Shown piece after piece: positions 1 through 11,262 of a stretch of DNA of 64,000 nucleotides (positions are counted from its first letter, which is position 1; every line of letters starts with the position of its first letter). The notes beneath the pieces were generated by a model. The model searched no databases. It saw nothing but the letters and a program-made list of their open reading frames with translations, and was not told where the DNA came from. A program made the translations under genes and the position numbers. The stretch comes from Bryopsis sp. KO-2023 (lineage: Eukaryota > Chlorophyta > Ulvophyceae > Bryopsidales > Bryopsidaceae), in NCBI GenBank assembly GCA_030272585.1, contig BSYQ01000001.1:2542001-2606000 (forward strand), in the 5' to 3' direction.

Positions 1-27
1 ATCCGTCTTTTCCATTCCCCCACTCAC

Positions 28-1168
28 CCAGTGCAAAAGCATTGCGGGCCCAATGAAAGTCGCGCTCTCTGCGATGTAAGCTGTCAGGGTGGCACAGTAC
101 ACAAAAATGTACAATGCCCTGCTGACAGCTTTCCATCGATTGCCCAGCGTCATGGCAGCCATGGTCGTGAAGTTTGCCCCAGGGCCACAGTGCTCTCGGA
201 CATCCACTATGATGAATGCCACCACTAGCATGTAGGCCCACCCAGCAATCAACCCTGCAGCGGACGGCAAAAGCCCCACTGACGCCATCCTCACAGGCAA
301 AGCTACGATACCTGCCCCAACTGCCCCAACTAGGTGCGCAGGTCCCATCATTAACCTGCGTCCACTTTTTTCAGTGGTTGGGGGATCTGCATTGATGGTG
401 GAAAAGCACAACTTTCAGGGACAATGGGCATTTATGATTTATGATCATTGCAAGCCTCATTCTGGATATGGTGCATCAGGGAGGGGGGAATATCACTGGA
501 AAATGAGAGATATTTGTGGTTCATCTCTGAAAATCCACTCACAACATGACTGCAGGGTTGATGACTTACCTTTTTAGCAATCCTGAAGGCTTCCAACAAC
601 CTGCCAACTCCGAGGGGTGACATTATACAGGCCAATGTTGCCACCAATGTCTGTGGCATGGTTGCCAAAGTTGATGGAGTGCCTGAATGGACCTTGGCAT
701 TGAGAAGGAGCAATGCCACAATCTGAACAATTGGGGCAACTGCAACCCCCTGCAACATCCAGCACACAAGCAGGTTCAACCAACACTGCCCTGGATGACC
801 AAAAGAAAAAGACGTCAGCCATACGACGTCGACGTCAACAGGGGTGTATGTATGGCCGCCGCCGGGCCACAGATGCTCGCTTTCCGGGCAGAAAACCCTC
901 ACCTTCTTCCTCGAGGCGGTATACGCCTATGTTGTCGACTCCATCCTTTCTACCTCGCCGTGCATGTCGAAAGAGCCACGACTCCGGGCCATGATGCTCT
1001 CCAACTGCGGCCTCTGCAAATTCTTTCCCGATTGACGAGCCGCACGCGCTCGCCACAAGAGACTTGTGGCTTTTCCACGAATGTGCCCCGTCGGCCTCTC
1101 CTCCCCGAACTCCAGCTGGAGGTGCAAAGTCCTCTCCTGACCGTGTTATTTCCTTGCGTGCCGTGCAT
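28..1168 (-). pseudogene. Inverted, broken copy of the 5' half of the Trp/Tyr permease gene
   Basis: This is a close inverted copy of exons 1-3 of the permease at 39506-42017: exon 1 903-1168, exon 2 570-749, exon 3 28-386. Both splice sites around the first intron and the gtaagt donor after exon 2 are kept. Exon 1 has a one-base difference after the codons for RERIC, so its reading frame no longer reaches the exon junction used by the intact copy. Exon 3 reads IPQPLKKVDAG and then meets TAA where the intact copy reads IPQPPKRVDARKVMG; the permease frame resumes a few bases later. Exon 2 lacks three codons but stays in frame. The remaining exons would lie left of the window. I infer a pseudogene; rescue by different splicing cannot be excluded. 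Confidence 0.8.
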
Positions 1169-2120
1169 CATCCTCGTTTTTCAGTAGTCTCCTTCAGACC
1201 TGGTTTGTCGACTCCGAAAGTAATATCCGTCGCACAGTCAAAACGAAAGGGCGGGCCTAGGGTGCACGAGGGCGCTTTTGGGCACCCTGTAACCGTAGGA
1301 TAACGACTCTAGCGGCCTTCATCAGAGAGTGAGAAGAATTGTCTGGTCCAGAATCAGGAAGGTGTGAGAGCTTTGGTGCGTTTCCCGCAGACGTCGGCGG
1401 TGCTCCTTGGGTGCGCACCAAGTTCATTTTCCTTGCCAACACTCCTCGTACGCGCCACCGTCTTTTTTTCCTGACTTTAAAGCGATCGTAGTGTGCGAGA
1501 GAACACAACGATCGTGTTGCCGTCATACCACCGTGAACACATGCGATCCCTTCTGACCTCGCCAATTAAGCACGGTTGGGGCCGATTAGTACCGGGATCA
1601 GGGATGTCCCAGGAAACCCGGCAGCGGCAACTTTTGACGACCAACCGCCAAAAAGACAGTTCCCATCCACTTTTCGCTCACTCCTTGTTACAGTGTCTCA
1701 TCGGAGCCAGCCCTCTTTTCCACACAGACCATGGAGTGGTCGGTGTGGGCAAATAACAATAGAGTCACCACAGATGTTGCTCTGAGATCCCCCTGGAGAA
1801 ATATTCTGCACTGAGCCAAATTCTGTGCTACCACCAAAAGGACAGGTCCCGAGAGGAAAGTTACATGGGTGAGGGAAAATAGATGCACTGAAACGGCAGA
1901 GCCACCCTGGGAAGTGGAAAGAGGCAACCTCGTAATTGCAATCAGGGAGAAAAGGGAGGGGAGGCTCTTCTCAAAATTTCTTACTGGATATATGTTCCAA
2001 TTGATCATATCCACTGGATGTAGAAACACCCTTGAGAGAAAGCAAAATATCTCAGCCTGTGTGGTCCTTAAGAAATGTCCTTGCTGCTGGACTCTAAGAA
2101 ACGGCCCCAAGACACGTGAA
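1169..2120. other. Duplicated upstream flank of the permease copy, no gene
   Basis: No gene is seen. Positions 1169-1640 are closely similar, inverted, to 39029-39505. Positions 1641-2120 match 38564-39028 only in patches, for example around the shared CACCCATGT motif and the GTGTTTCT motif. The segment therefore belongs to the same inverted duplication but has diverged unevenly. Confidence 0.65.
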
Positions 2121-2912
2121 ATATGGCACTCAGACAATATGGGTTCAGAAAATAAGGTCTGAGGGAATCGAACCCATCCAATCGCCCATGAAATGCGACA
2201 GACCTTTTTTTTTAAATGGGAAAAAGAGAACGGCATTCGTTTCCTGAAAAAACCCTTGAAAAAAAATCTGGTTCTGTAAGTCCATGGCTGTAGTTAGCAC
2301 GTATCGTGCCAACCACAAGCATGGGCTTACAGAACCAGATTTTTTTCGACTGTGCACAGAGCTGGCTAGCTGTGTGCATAGTCCACGATCCCTTTTCCAA
2401 GAAGAGGAGAAAGGCTCTCCACTTCCTGAAAAAAGGATCGCACTTGTTTAAAGAAGAGAAGGAGACCACTTGGAAGAAGGAAGAAAGGGTGGTTGCAGCA
2501 GAAAGGGGGTCTCTATGAGCTTGCGACCTTTTCTTGAAGACCAATGATGATGAAAAAGACTTGGCTCTATGAGCTTAAGTTTCTTTAAGATTTCTTTGGA
2601 GTAAAAGGAAGAGGGCGGCCATACCCAAACAAAGGCCAGAATCAAAGTGGAAAACCAACAGCAGTGCACGAACGAGATGCAGAACGGTTGATACAGGAAC
2701 ATTCAAGTACTTGCTTGCTTCCGCTTGACCAAAAGAGCCCTTAGGAAAACACAGCGACACGGAGTCGCGATATAAAACTGCAGTCGGGAAAGAAGTGAGC
2801 CATAAAAGCGCGGCAAAGGCGGAATTGCTGTCTGGGCGCTGCAAACCAGAATTTGTACAATCATAAAATGAGAATGTAATGAGCCATTAGTGTGGGTCAG
2901 ACTGGGAGGGCG
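2121..2912 (-). repeat. Repeat R1, copy of an unclassified 0.8 kb interspersed element
   Basis: One of five copies in the window, the others at about 9697, 37730, 44735 and 51345. The family begins CCCAGTCYGACYCAGA and ends, in three copies, near CTGAACCCATATTRTCTGAG. On the minus strand this copy holds, in order, a pyrimidine-rich body, a gtgcacag-type short palindrome, a ~88 nt hairpin (2258-2347) and the tRNA-like module (2154-2206). No long protein is shared among the copies, so the element looks non-autonomous. It sits in the same relative position and orientation to its permease copy as R3 does to the intact gene. Confidence 0.85.
2154..2206 (-). other. tRNA-like module of repeat R1
   Basis: On the minus strand the ends AAGGTCTG and CAGACCTT pair perfectly. 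Between them lies GGGTTCGATTCCC, a T-arm-like hairpin that matches the RNA polymerase III B-box consensus (GGTTCGANTCC). At about 53 nt it lacks clear D and anticodon arms, so it is not called a tRNA gene. Confidence 0.6.
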
Positions 2913-3859
2913 AGTATGACATTCTGGCCGGAGAGCCCTCCCGAATCGTCCAAGTCACCCAACCCAAACCCTCAACCCATTGCCAGTTCAACAGATGTTT
3001 CCTCGCCTAGAAGTAACCCCACGGCAGTGAGCTCTCCATGGAAAAAAATCACATAGAACAAAACAGAAGCCTGAACCATCGAGAGAACATACATGCAGAT
3101 TCTTGCCCCAAAATCAAGCATACCATCTTATCCCAGGTTCACATGCATTAATATTAAAAAACATCAAGAAACAATCAGTCCTTAAGAAGGAGGACATCTC
3201 ACAGCATCCATCAACCTGTTGTTCTTTCATTTTCAAGAACTGTCCCAACCCCCAACACCAACAGCCGATTTTTACATTCAAAAAAAAAAAACTTGAAAGG
3301 ATGCAATCCCACAATCCCACAGCAAAAAATACAAAGGGAAATAAAAAAAAAGAAAAAGAAAGAATGAGCCCCCCAATCAACCAAACCTCACAGGTCCATA
3401 CACCTGATGTCAAACGGCCCCCCAGCCAAATTCCCCAGACCAGGAATGCACAGTTGCATCAAAATAGACAAATTTGCAAAAGAACTCTTTCGAAAGAATT
3501 GAATTGAGAAGATGTAGAGATAGATTAATAGATAGATTAAGATATATGTTCACATACCCCCCAACCCTTCCCCTACCCCTTTGCATTCGCGAATTCACCC
3601 ATCCCCACTGGACCTAATCCTAGAAAACCATTCACACAGCATTCTTCTCTATCCTCATAATGATCATATATTTTGTTTTCTACCCAAAGCAGATTCATAG
3701 CAAACCCCCGTCCCGTCGCTTCCCAGAAGAAAACCCACTTATTGCCCAATGCAGACTACTTCGTTCTTTTCATGTTTACGATAAGCGTCCACGAGTGTCA
3801 GTGTCCATGTGTTTTTTTCCTAAAACAACCCCACCTTTTTCACACCATTGATTTTTTTC
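2913..3859. other. Intergenic stretch, A/T-rich, no gene
   Basis: No coding exon is supported. The left part is short-ORF DNA, then A-rich tracts near 3280-3300 and 3345-3360 and pyrimidine-rich DNA up to the ceramide kinase stop. It probably includes that gene's 3' untranslated region. Confidence 0.6.
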
Positions 3860-6679
3860 TCATCCCTGGATCCCTCTTGAGAAAACATCCACCAAGCCTC
3901 TGTGCACCACCGCACTCAATGTTTGTTCGCCCAGCACCTCTCCATCGACATTCCAAGCACTCTTACCATGCACAGGCTCCACACACACTGCCGTCGCATC
4001 TATGGTTTCCACAAACTTGAATTTCCCAGGTTGAACCCCCGTTTTCGTCAAAGAATGCAGCCATTTCAAGTAATTCAGCCTGGAGGTCTTTCTGACCAGC
4101 ACGAGATGCATGCGCCCATCCCCCAGATGAGCGTATGGTGTGATTCCGTGTTGGGATTTGTCTGACCGGCAGGGTGTCACTGTAGCAATGATGGATATGA
4201 AATCGCCCTCCAATGTTTTGAATGGGCTGCTGATGGGAGAGGTGCTGTTAATGGCACTAGCTGCTGGACGGCACACAATAGGACCTTCCTCCCGTGGAGC
4301 TGCTTCTTCATTTCCCTGCGATCGAGCGATAGGTAAATCATGTTATAGCTTCCCGGAAGATACAGCAGCATGCAACACACAGTTCGGATTGCAAAAATTG
4401 CAGCTTCAGTTCATCATTGGACACATTTCGGGAATGTGGAAAGAACATAACAATAAACTCTGGAAGAAATCCTGGATAATTCTTATCAGCAATGTTTGGT
4501 CATAATATGGCGGTGTCTACATGAAAATTGCATCAATTTCCCCCCTTTCCCCCCAAAAAAAAATGAAAGGCTGCTTACCTTGCACCATGAACACGGTCCT
4601 ACACACACATTCTGGGACACAGGGGGTGGCGGTCCAGCAGGATTATAAATAATTCTTGCCCTGTGACTTCGAGACAGCAAAAACACCATCACTCCTGCGA
4701 TGTCATATCTCAACGGCCCCATCCATCGCAACCTTTCGCTAGCCCTCGAAATGTCCCCCATGAACCCGTAACCAGCCAAGCAGGCCGAATAGCGGGAGCC
4801 CCCGGACCCTGTCTCGATTCTCATCACGTCCAGGGGCAATCGATCGCCGAAAACTATCCTGAGGGTTGCTGACATCACTGAGCGGGTTCCATGCAAGCTC
4901 CAAGCAACTGCATCCATCGACCCTGCTGGGATGTGACCTGGCATGCACCGAGAAACCTTCACGGTTCAGGGACTTCCTGGAGAGTGGTGGAATTCTTCAC
5001 ATGCAGAGAGATGTGCAGAATCGTCTGTTTATATTGAAACTACGGCAGGAAAAAAAACCAGAAAGTTGGGGGAGGGAGAAAAAAGGAGATAGAAGCTTTG
5101 TTGCTTGTAGGATATATCAATGAGAAGTGGTGTACAAAGGCAATCTGTGAATGGGATCCCGATTGCTGTTGTTCTTATGGAACGATACCAAGTCGTAGCG
5201 ATCGGTGGACTGCCTCATTGTCAGACCAGGGTTTGTTGCTCCTTGCCAGAACCCCATTTAGAATTTCTTGAAAGAATCCATCCCCCCCAATGGCAATTAG
5301 ACCATCGTATTTTCCAATGTCTTGACTTGTCGCTTCTTTTATTACGTCGAACGCATGGTTGGAATGAGTGGTGAAAAGCACAGTGCACTTGATCCCTGCC
5401 AATCGGAAAGTTGGATATACCTTCGCAACAACAAGAAAAAGAGTGGCGGGAAAAAGTAAGAACCAAAAAAAACAAATAGATGGTGTGAATCACCCCACAC
5501 ACACACATAAACAGGTGCACAGCTGCCATATTCCAAGCAAGAAATTGGTAGTTCATGATGGGGCCACATCAGATTTGGTCTTTATTTTACACAGAGTCAC
5601 TTATTCGTTTCTGAACAAGTTCGATCTTTTTTTAAAACTTGCATTGATCACACAAAAAAACTTATATATAGAAAACGGCACTAGGAGTCACACCTCATCT
5701 TCACCTTGTTTTGCCAAATTTGCTTTGCTTGCTTGTGGCCACCATAGGGATTTACGAAGACCCACAGTTTTCTCGGGCGTTCCTTGTTGCTTGACAAGAC
5801 GGCGTTTATTTTGGAAGCCCATTTCACGACGGTGTCTCCATCTGGTGAACAGAAGCTATAGCTAAACGGCACCCACTCTGACGTTTTCCCATTTTTTGCA
5901 GTGTAGGTGTGGATCACTAGCTTATGAAACTACAAAAAACACACACACACACAAAAAGGCATCAAGGAAAAAAATAGACAATGGAAGAAAGAGAAACACC
6001 CCTCCACCAAAAAAAAAAGAAAAAAAAAAAAAGAAAAAAAGTGAGATACCCTTATCACCGTAGTGGATTTTCAGTAGTAATAAACATGTCTTAAAAATAT
6101 GTTCCCTCGAGGAAGCTGCCAGATTTCAAGAATCTGTCCCTTTTCTGGCAGACCAGTCTCACTCTTTTTTTTGTGTTCTCTCACTCTTCCCACCCCTTGC
6201 CCTCCTAAAGACAAAATTACCTGATCACAACAAGATGTGCACCGGCAGACATCTCCGGGTTGGACATGCACCCCAGCGAGAATGTCTGTGATCATCACCC
6301 ATCCCGTTTTCCTGGTGTCGTAGCATTTAGGAAACCTCGGACCAGACTCCTGCCAAGAAATTTCCCCTTTCTCCATCCTGACCGTCACCCATTTCCCCTC
6401 CAACTTGAATTCCGATTGCAGCCCTCGCCCCATGTCTAGGTCAAATCCCCCGAGTCTCGAATCCACTGGATCTGATGAGCTCTCCACGTCCCTGCTCATG
6501 ACCGCGTCGCTCAGAGGAGAATACACGCAGTCGTCCAGAGATGCACAATCTGATGTTTGCTGGGACAGGGTGCGTTTTCTTTTGTGAAGTGGGGATGTCA
6601 TGGTTTCTGGCGGGGAGAATAACGTAGTTCTGGAAGATGGAGTTGCCCCGGAGCCAGGGACTGAGCTCGAATTCCCCAT
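3860..6679 (-). CDS. CERK: Ceramide kinase (CERK-type lipid kinase)
   Basis: Phosphorylates ceramide to ceramide-1-phosphate. Five exons with matching phases: 6221-6679, 5705-5929, 5189-5420, 4579-4937, 3860-4315, giving 576 aa. The lipid-kinase domain begins at LWVFVNPYGG (about residue 208) and the nucleotide-binding signature IGGDGFFQEILNG lies near 272-284. CVGPCSWC (417-424) is the C-x3-C-x2-C motif that separates ceramide kinases from sphingosine and diacylglycerol kinases; HLGDG and the closing VDVFSRGIQG also follow the CERK pattern. FHKLVIHTY before the kinase domain resembles the end of the CERK PH-like region. The frame stays open upstream to a Met codon at 6862, but the start at 6679 (MGNSSS) gives a length nearer the family's ~540 aa and an N-myristoylation-type N-terminus. 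Divergent from the CPBP protease. Confidence 0.9.
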
Positions 6680-6862
6680 CAGTTCGACCTCCAACTTATG
6701 CCCGAAATGCGTTCTGCCTGGATGTGATAGAAGAAAACCCCAACATGAGAACTCCCTCATGAATAACTTTTCTCTTGTTGAAACGACCCCAGGAAGAGCA
6801 CAAATTCTGAGAAAATATGTCTGTGTGGTCGGTTTGAATTTTAGTTTTGAAATGCTCAGCAT

Positions 6863-7574
6863 TGGAGCAAGTCCACCAGCAATTGCAAAGTGTGAGTACT
6901 ATTTATCATACTCAGTGTAGTGACGTCTTTCACATTTTTTTCCAGAATGGCCAAGAAAACGAAAGTCTTTCTAGAGTAGGGGTTTCAAGATTCAGATTCG
7001 GAGGGTGCGACGTATCAAGCTGCGCGAAAGCAAACGACCAGCAATGTACAAAACGAAAAAGGAAACCTTCACTTCGGAAAAAACATAACAAACAAATGTT
7101 TCAAAAAACTAAGAAACTCGACAGGAAAGGAGAAAAAATGATAGGACCAACTCAACGACACGCGTATGGCGTTACCATCATCGACACTCATTTCCCACGG
7201 GGTGGTCCCTCAACGATGCACGGGGCGCGCTCGAGAGACAAATATCGGCAACGGAAGAACTCCCAAGGGCGTGGTGGTTCAGCACATGCGCGGGGTTAGC
7301 GAGAAAAACAGCAGGGCTGTGTTTCTTATCCTTTTTCAAGGCAGTTTGATCCTTTCGACTAAACGCTGCCAAATTTGAAAGCTTTGTGTTTTTTTTTGTT
7401 TTTTTTTGTTGGCGATCACACACACACACCACATTCGATGATGGGAAGCTTGTTGGCAGTCTCACGAACCTCGGACGATCTTCTTTTCCCGGATCCTCGT
7501 GAAAAAAACTCGTGATTCATTTCCGGATTAATGCGATCGATTTGGAATTCGGAAAGCTGAACTTTTCGTTAGCC
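6863..7574. promoter_or_regulatory. Shared intergenic region between divergent CERK and CPBP genes
   Basis: About 0.7 kb (longer if CERK starts at 6679) lies between two genes transcribed away from each other. It should hold both promoters. I see a T-run and (CA)5 near 7390-7430 but no recognisable core motif. Confidence 0.4.
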
Positions 7575-9469
7575 ATGAGGGCTGCTCCATCTCTGAATCG
7601 CTCCCTGCTGTTACCCCACGGATTCTCCAAGCCACCTCGTGGAAGTCGCAAGGTCGGGAGCTGAAAAAGAATGATCGAAAATGCATGCATCGTTCTCCCC
7701 CTTCCCTCCTTTCCGTTTTCCACCCAGGCGAATCTAACGCACGCAAACGTGTGTTGTTTTTTTCCCCTCCTGCTCCGTCCCCCTCTCTAGGTAGCTACGA
7801 TTCGATGCATGGGCAGGAATCAGAAAAACAGGGAGGAGAGGAGGAGAGCGAAAGAATTGAAACAAGGTCAGTATTGGAGGTTCAAAATCCCCACACATGC
7901 ATGCAGCTCCTTCTAATCATCGTAGGGTGCCGAACGATGCCCAGTTTTTGCTGCTGTTTCCTGCACATCGTGTTACCTGGCCCAGAAATCCCACCACAAC
8001 AATCGATAATTCCAGAAAGTACTAAACTGTGTTTCGATCGGATTCCTCCCTGGCGGAAAGAAAAGACTTTTCCACATCCAGAACTTTTGAATGGATCGTA
8101 GGTGGTGATGTTTCTCCGAGCGGCGAGGACGATACTGACGTGAAAAAGGAGGCGGGTGTGTAGTGATGTGGAAACAATGCCTTGAATCAAATCAACTCCT
8201 TTTTCATTTCGTGGAAGTGCGACGCTTAGTCAATGAACAGAGCCTGAAGATAGTTTTTCCTGGCATGCCAACAGGGGCTCCTCTATCGGTCACTGGGAAG
8301 CCCATTGGATGGTCTGTGCTTCCCAAGGAGGAGAATGAGAGCGCCAAATCGGAAACTGTCGAAAAGAAGCCGAGTGCTGATGGTGCCGACAGTCCAGACA
8401 TAGAACAAGGAGCGGCTTATGATCTTCTGTCGCCCTCGTCGGAGGAATATGAGGATTTGCCCAAGGCATCCAGAGATCAGGTAACTTTGTTTGTGGCAAA
8501 TGAGAAACTGTGTGGAAGATCGATCCATAACATGCGAAAACAGAAACGACATGGGGGTCCAGACACATCCTGTTTCGGCTAGTGCTTGTGTCTTTGGGGA
8601 TGAATTCATGAGACGACATGATTGCATGAGGTTCAATCCTGGTTATCTTTGACTTCAGATTCTGACTGCGTGCGCCTCCGTCAGTGCTGTTATCTTTGGA
8701 ATGGGTTTCATCATTCGAGGCTTTGCCCAACAATCTCCAGAAACCATGGGGAATGATCAAGCTTTGATTGATGCTCTCATGAGGTTCAATCCTGGCTGGA
8801 GTCAGTCGGATTTCATCCTTGCCCTAGTAGTTGCAGGGGCTGTGACTGGAGCCAGGAAAATCCTCATGAGCGTTTGGAGGGATTTTGCGATTGCGACGAA
8901 TAGGTCCAACAAGCAGGTACTCCGTTCTCGTTACATTTCACCCCAAATCAATTTCTCAGGCCACTCTGGTCTGTTTTTTGCTGCAACCGAGCTTGGGTGC
9001 ACTCGCTCGTTGAAGGTTTCGGGTGTTTTCTGAACAAGGGGGATGGTTTTCTCTCCGGGATATAAACAATGGGGTCATGATCATCCCAATTGCTTTGCCG
9101 TGAATTTTCGATTCTGTTGTGCATGGATCAATTTGGCAGGTGCTGTCTGCTCTGGGACCAGCAGATATCCTGGCTGTTTCATTCCTCCCTGGAATTTCCG
9201 AGGAATTCTTGTTTCGAGGAGGCCTGATACCCGCTCTGTATGCGGACTGGAGAGGGGTTCTTCTATCTGGCATTGCTTTCGGACTGCTCCACAACACCGG
9301 TGGCCGAAACTGGGCGTTTGCAGCTTGGGCATCGGCTGTAGGCAGTCTGTATGGGGTGGTGTTTTTGGCAACCCAGAATTTGTATGTCCCCATGCTTGCG
9401 CACTCCTTCAGCAATTTAGCATCAGCATACTTGTGGCTGTTCAGCAACAGAAACCAGGCAAAGAGTTGA
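7575..9469 (+). CDS. Plastid-type CPBP (CAAX/Abi) intramembrane metalloprotease
   Basis: Family of membrane-embedded glutamate/histidine metalloproteases. Four phase-0 exons: 7575-7652, 8241-8480, 8659-8916, 9140-9469, giving 301 aa. The signature is clear in the last exon: SEEFLFRGG (EE at 213-214, Arg 218), FGLLHNTGG (His 243) and MLAHSFSN (His 280). Hydrophobic segments precede it (AVIFGMGFIIRGF and LALVVAGAVTGA). The first exon, MRAAPSLNRSLLLPHG, is rich in Arg, Ser and Leu and lacks acids, as expected for a plastid transit peptide. It is joined to exon 2 because both phases are 0 and both splice sites are good; this first junction is the least certain part. An acidic segment (residues 50-105) separates the transit peptide from the membrane domain. 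Substrate unknown; plant relatives are chloroplast membrane proteins. Confidence 0.88.
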
Positions 9470-10260
9470 GGACTGGGAAGTTTGTGTTGGGGGGCTGCCT
9501 TGAGTTGCATGGATTTGTGCGTTGTTGTGTTGAGGGTGTGAACCACAAAAGAGTATTTCATTTTGGTCACGATGGGTTTCTGATTTTGGTATTTTTTTGT
9601 TTTGATTTTTGGGGGGGAGGGGTGTAGAGCTCAAACAAACGATTCCCGTCTTTTGTAAGGAAATGCTGATGGAACCTGCTGGAACATCGTACTCATCCAC
9701 CCAGTCTGACTCAGAGTAATGGCTCATTACGTTATCATTTTACGGTTGTATAAATTCTGGCGTGCAGACAGCAGTTCTATCTTCCCGCGCAATTGCGCCT
9801 CACTTCTTTCCCGTCCGCATTTTTGTTTCGAGGCGCCTCGTCGCTGTTTGTGTTCGAGGGCTTTTCTGGTCAAGCAAGGGCAAGCAAGTAGTTGATAGTT
9901 GCAAGTATCAAGTATGGACCTCGTTCGTGCTCTGTCTGTTTGTTGTGCACGACCAGTCTTTGGTTTTCTCCCTTTGTTTCTGGCCTTGCTTTGTTGGGAT
10001 ATGGCCGCCCTCTTTCTTGTCGATCCACGGAGACCTTCAAGAAAAAGCCCAAGCTCATAGAGCCAAGCCTCCATCCTTAAGCGGTCTTCAAGATAAGCTT
10101 TCTTTCTGCTGGAACCACCCTTTCTTCCTTCTTCCAAGTGGTCTCCTTCTCTTCTTTAAGCAAGTGCGATCCTTTTTTCAGGAAGTGGAGAGCGTTTCTC
10201 CTCTTCTTAGAAAAGTGATCGCGGACTGTGCACAAAGCTAGCCAGCTCTGTGCACAGTCG

Positions 10261-10347
10261 AAAAAAATCTGGTTTTGTGAGCCCATGCTTGTGGTTGGCA
10301 CGATTTGTGCTAACTACAGACATGGACTTACAGAACCAGATTTTTTT
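10261..10347 (+). ncRNA. Long near-perfect hairpin within R2, miRNA-precursor-like
   Basis: Arms of about 40 nt pair with few mismatches: the left arm begins AAAAAAATCTGGTTTTGTGA and the right arm ends ACAGAACCAGATTTTTTT, with a loop of a few bases around GCACGATTTGTGC. Equivalent hairpins are in R1 (2258-2347), R3 (about 38363-38450), R4 (about 45342-45428) and R5 (about 51480-51569). In R4 and R5 one arm carries GAAGTGG where the others carry GAACCAG, so pairing there is weaker. Expression is not shown by the sequence. Confidence 0.45.
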
Positions 10348-10399
10348 CAGGGTTTTTTTCAGGAAACGAATGCCGTTCTCTTTTTCCCATTTAAAAAAA

Positions 10400-10452
10400 A
10401 AGGTCTGTCGCATTTCATGGGCGATTGGATGGGTTCGATTCCCTCAGACCTT
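10400..10452 (+). other. tRNA-like module of repeat R2
   Basis: Starts AAGGTCTG and ends CAGACCTT, a perfect 8-bp acceptor-like stem around GGGTTCGATTCCC. Equivalent modules lie at 2154-2206 (-), 38503-38554 (+), 45481-45533 (+) and 51377-51429 (-). In R4 the last arm reads CGGACCTT, a change that keeps pairing as G-U. Confidence 0.6.
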
Positions 10453-10485
10453 ATCTTTCTGAACCCATATTATCTGAGTGCCATA

Positions 10486-11262
10486 CAAGATAAGGTTAGA
10501 CAAAAAATCCTATGCCCTGAAAATCTTCGGCTATTTTCTGGCTCATATCCCATTTGGAAGGTGCTGATTTCAGGTTCGCCCCAAAGTTGAGGGACCCCTT
10601 GGTAGAAAAGTAAAACCTAAGTTGGAAAGTTTGGTAAAGTGGATTGGGTCAGCAGGATAAGAACATCCTTTGCTTCAGTCATGTAGGGTCATCCAGCTTC
10701 TCATCAAGAAGGGATAGAGAAAGAAAAAAAATGACCTGCAGGTTCGTGTATTTCTTAGGGAGTTGTTGCCAACGACTTGTTGGTTACGATGCTACTGTTG
10801 GTCCCTCTTGTCAGGGTGGATTGTTTGTTAGATCATCAACGATCGTGATCCAAAGGGCTGGATAGATATTCTCAAACTTATTTGTATCGACATTGTAAAA
10901 TCTAAAACTATGTTTAAAGAACACACATTGTTACTGTTAGAGAGCCATTTGAACCAACGAATCCACACAGATGGAATTCGATCTTCCAGCAGCAGGAAGG
11001 GGGCCGACGGGGGGAAGCATCCCCATCCACCACTTTGATGAAAGTTGCCTTGGAAACTTGGGTGCCACGATGCCTTTGACTGTTCTAGGTGTAGAAAAGA
11101 GGAAGGTTATTTGTTATACTAGGAATGCATTCCAATTGGGTGGGGTGGTATAATACCCTCCCATTATCGATGCACTTTGGCGGCGAATCACCCCCAGATT
11201 ACTCAGAGCTGGTGAGTGATTTTTTTTATCATTTCGACGATCAACACTCTCTGAAACCAATA
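10486..11262. other. Intergenic stretch before the BASS4-like gene
   Basis: No exon supported. It should contain the promoter and 5' leader of the transporter gene. Confidence 0.5.

Larger units (their letters stand above)
9697..10485 (+). repeat. Repeat R2, most complete copy of the 0.8 kb family
   Basis: Runs from CCCAGTCTGACTCAGAG to CTGAACCCATATTATCTGAG. From the left it holds the shared 5' end, a pyrimidine-rich body with one copy of the internal unit (centred on CAAGCTCATAGAGCCAA), the short palindrome built on CTGTGCACA/TGTGCACAG (about 10223-10260), the long hairpin (10261-10347) and the tRNA-like module (10400-10452). It lies between the CPBP and BASS4-like genes. No shared ORF suggests a protein. 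Class unknown: it has neither a poly-A tail nor long terminal inverted repeats. Confidence 0.85.

Noticed and set aside
432-902. 156-codon minus-strand ORF running through permease copy exon 2
   Set aside because: It reads through intron 1, where the intact copy has an in-frame stop, and into intron 2. Only 570-749 aligns with the real protein.
2154-2206. A genuine tRNA gene
   Set aside because: Only about 53 nt, no D arm, no anticodon arm, and repeated inside every copy of the interspersed element.
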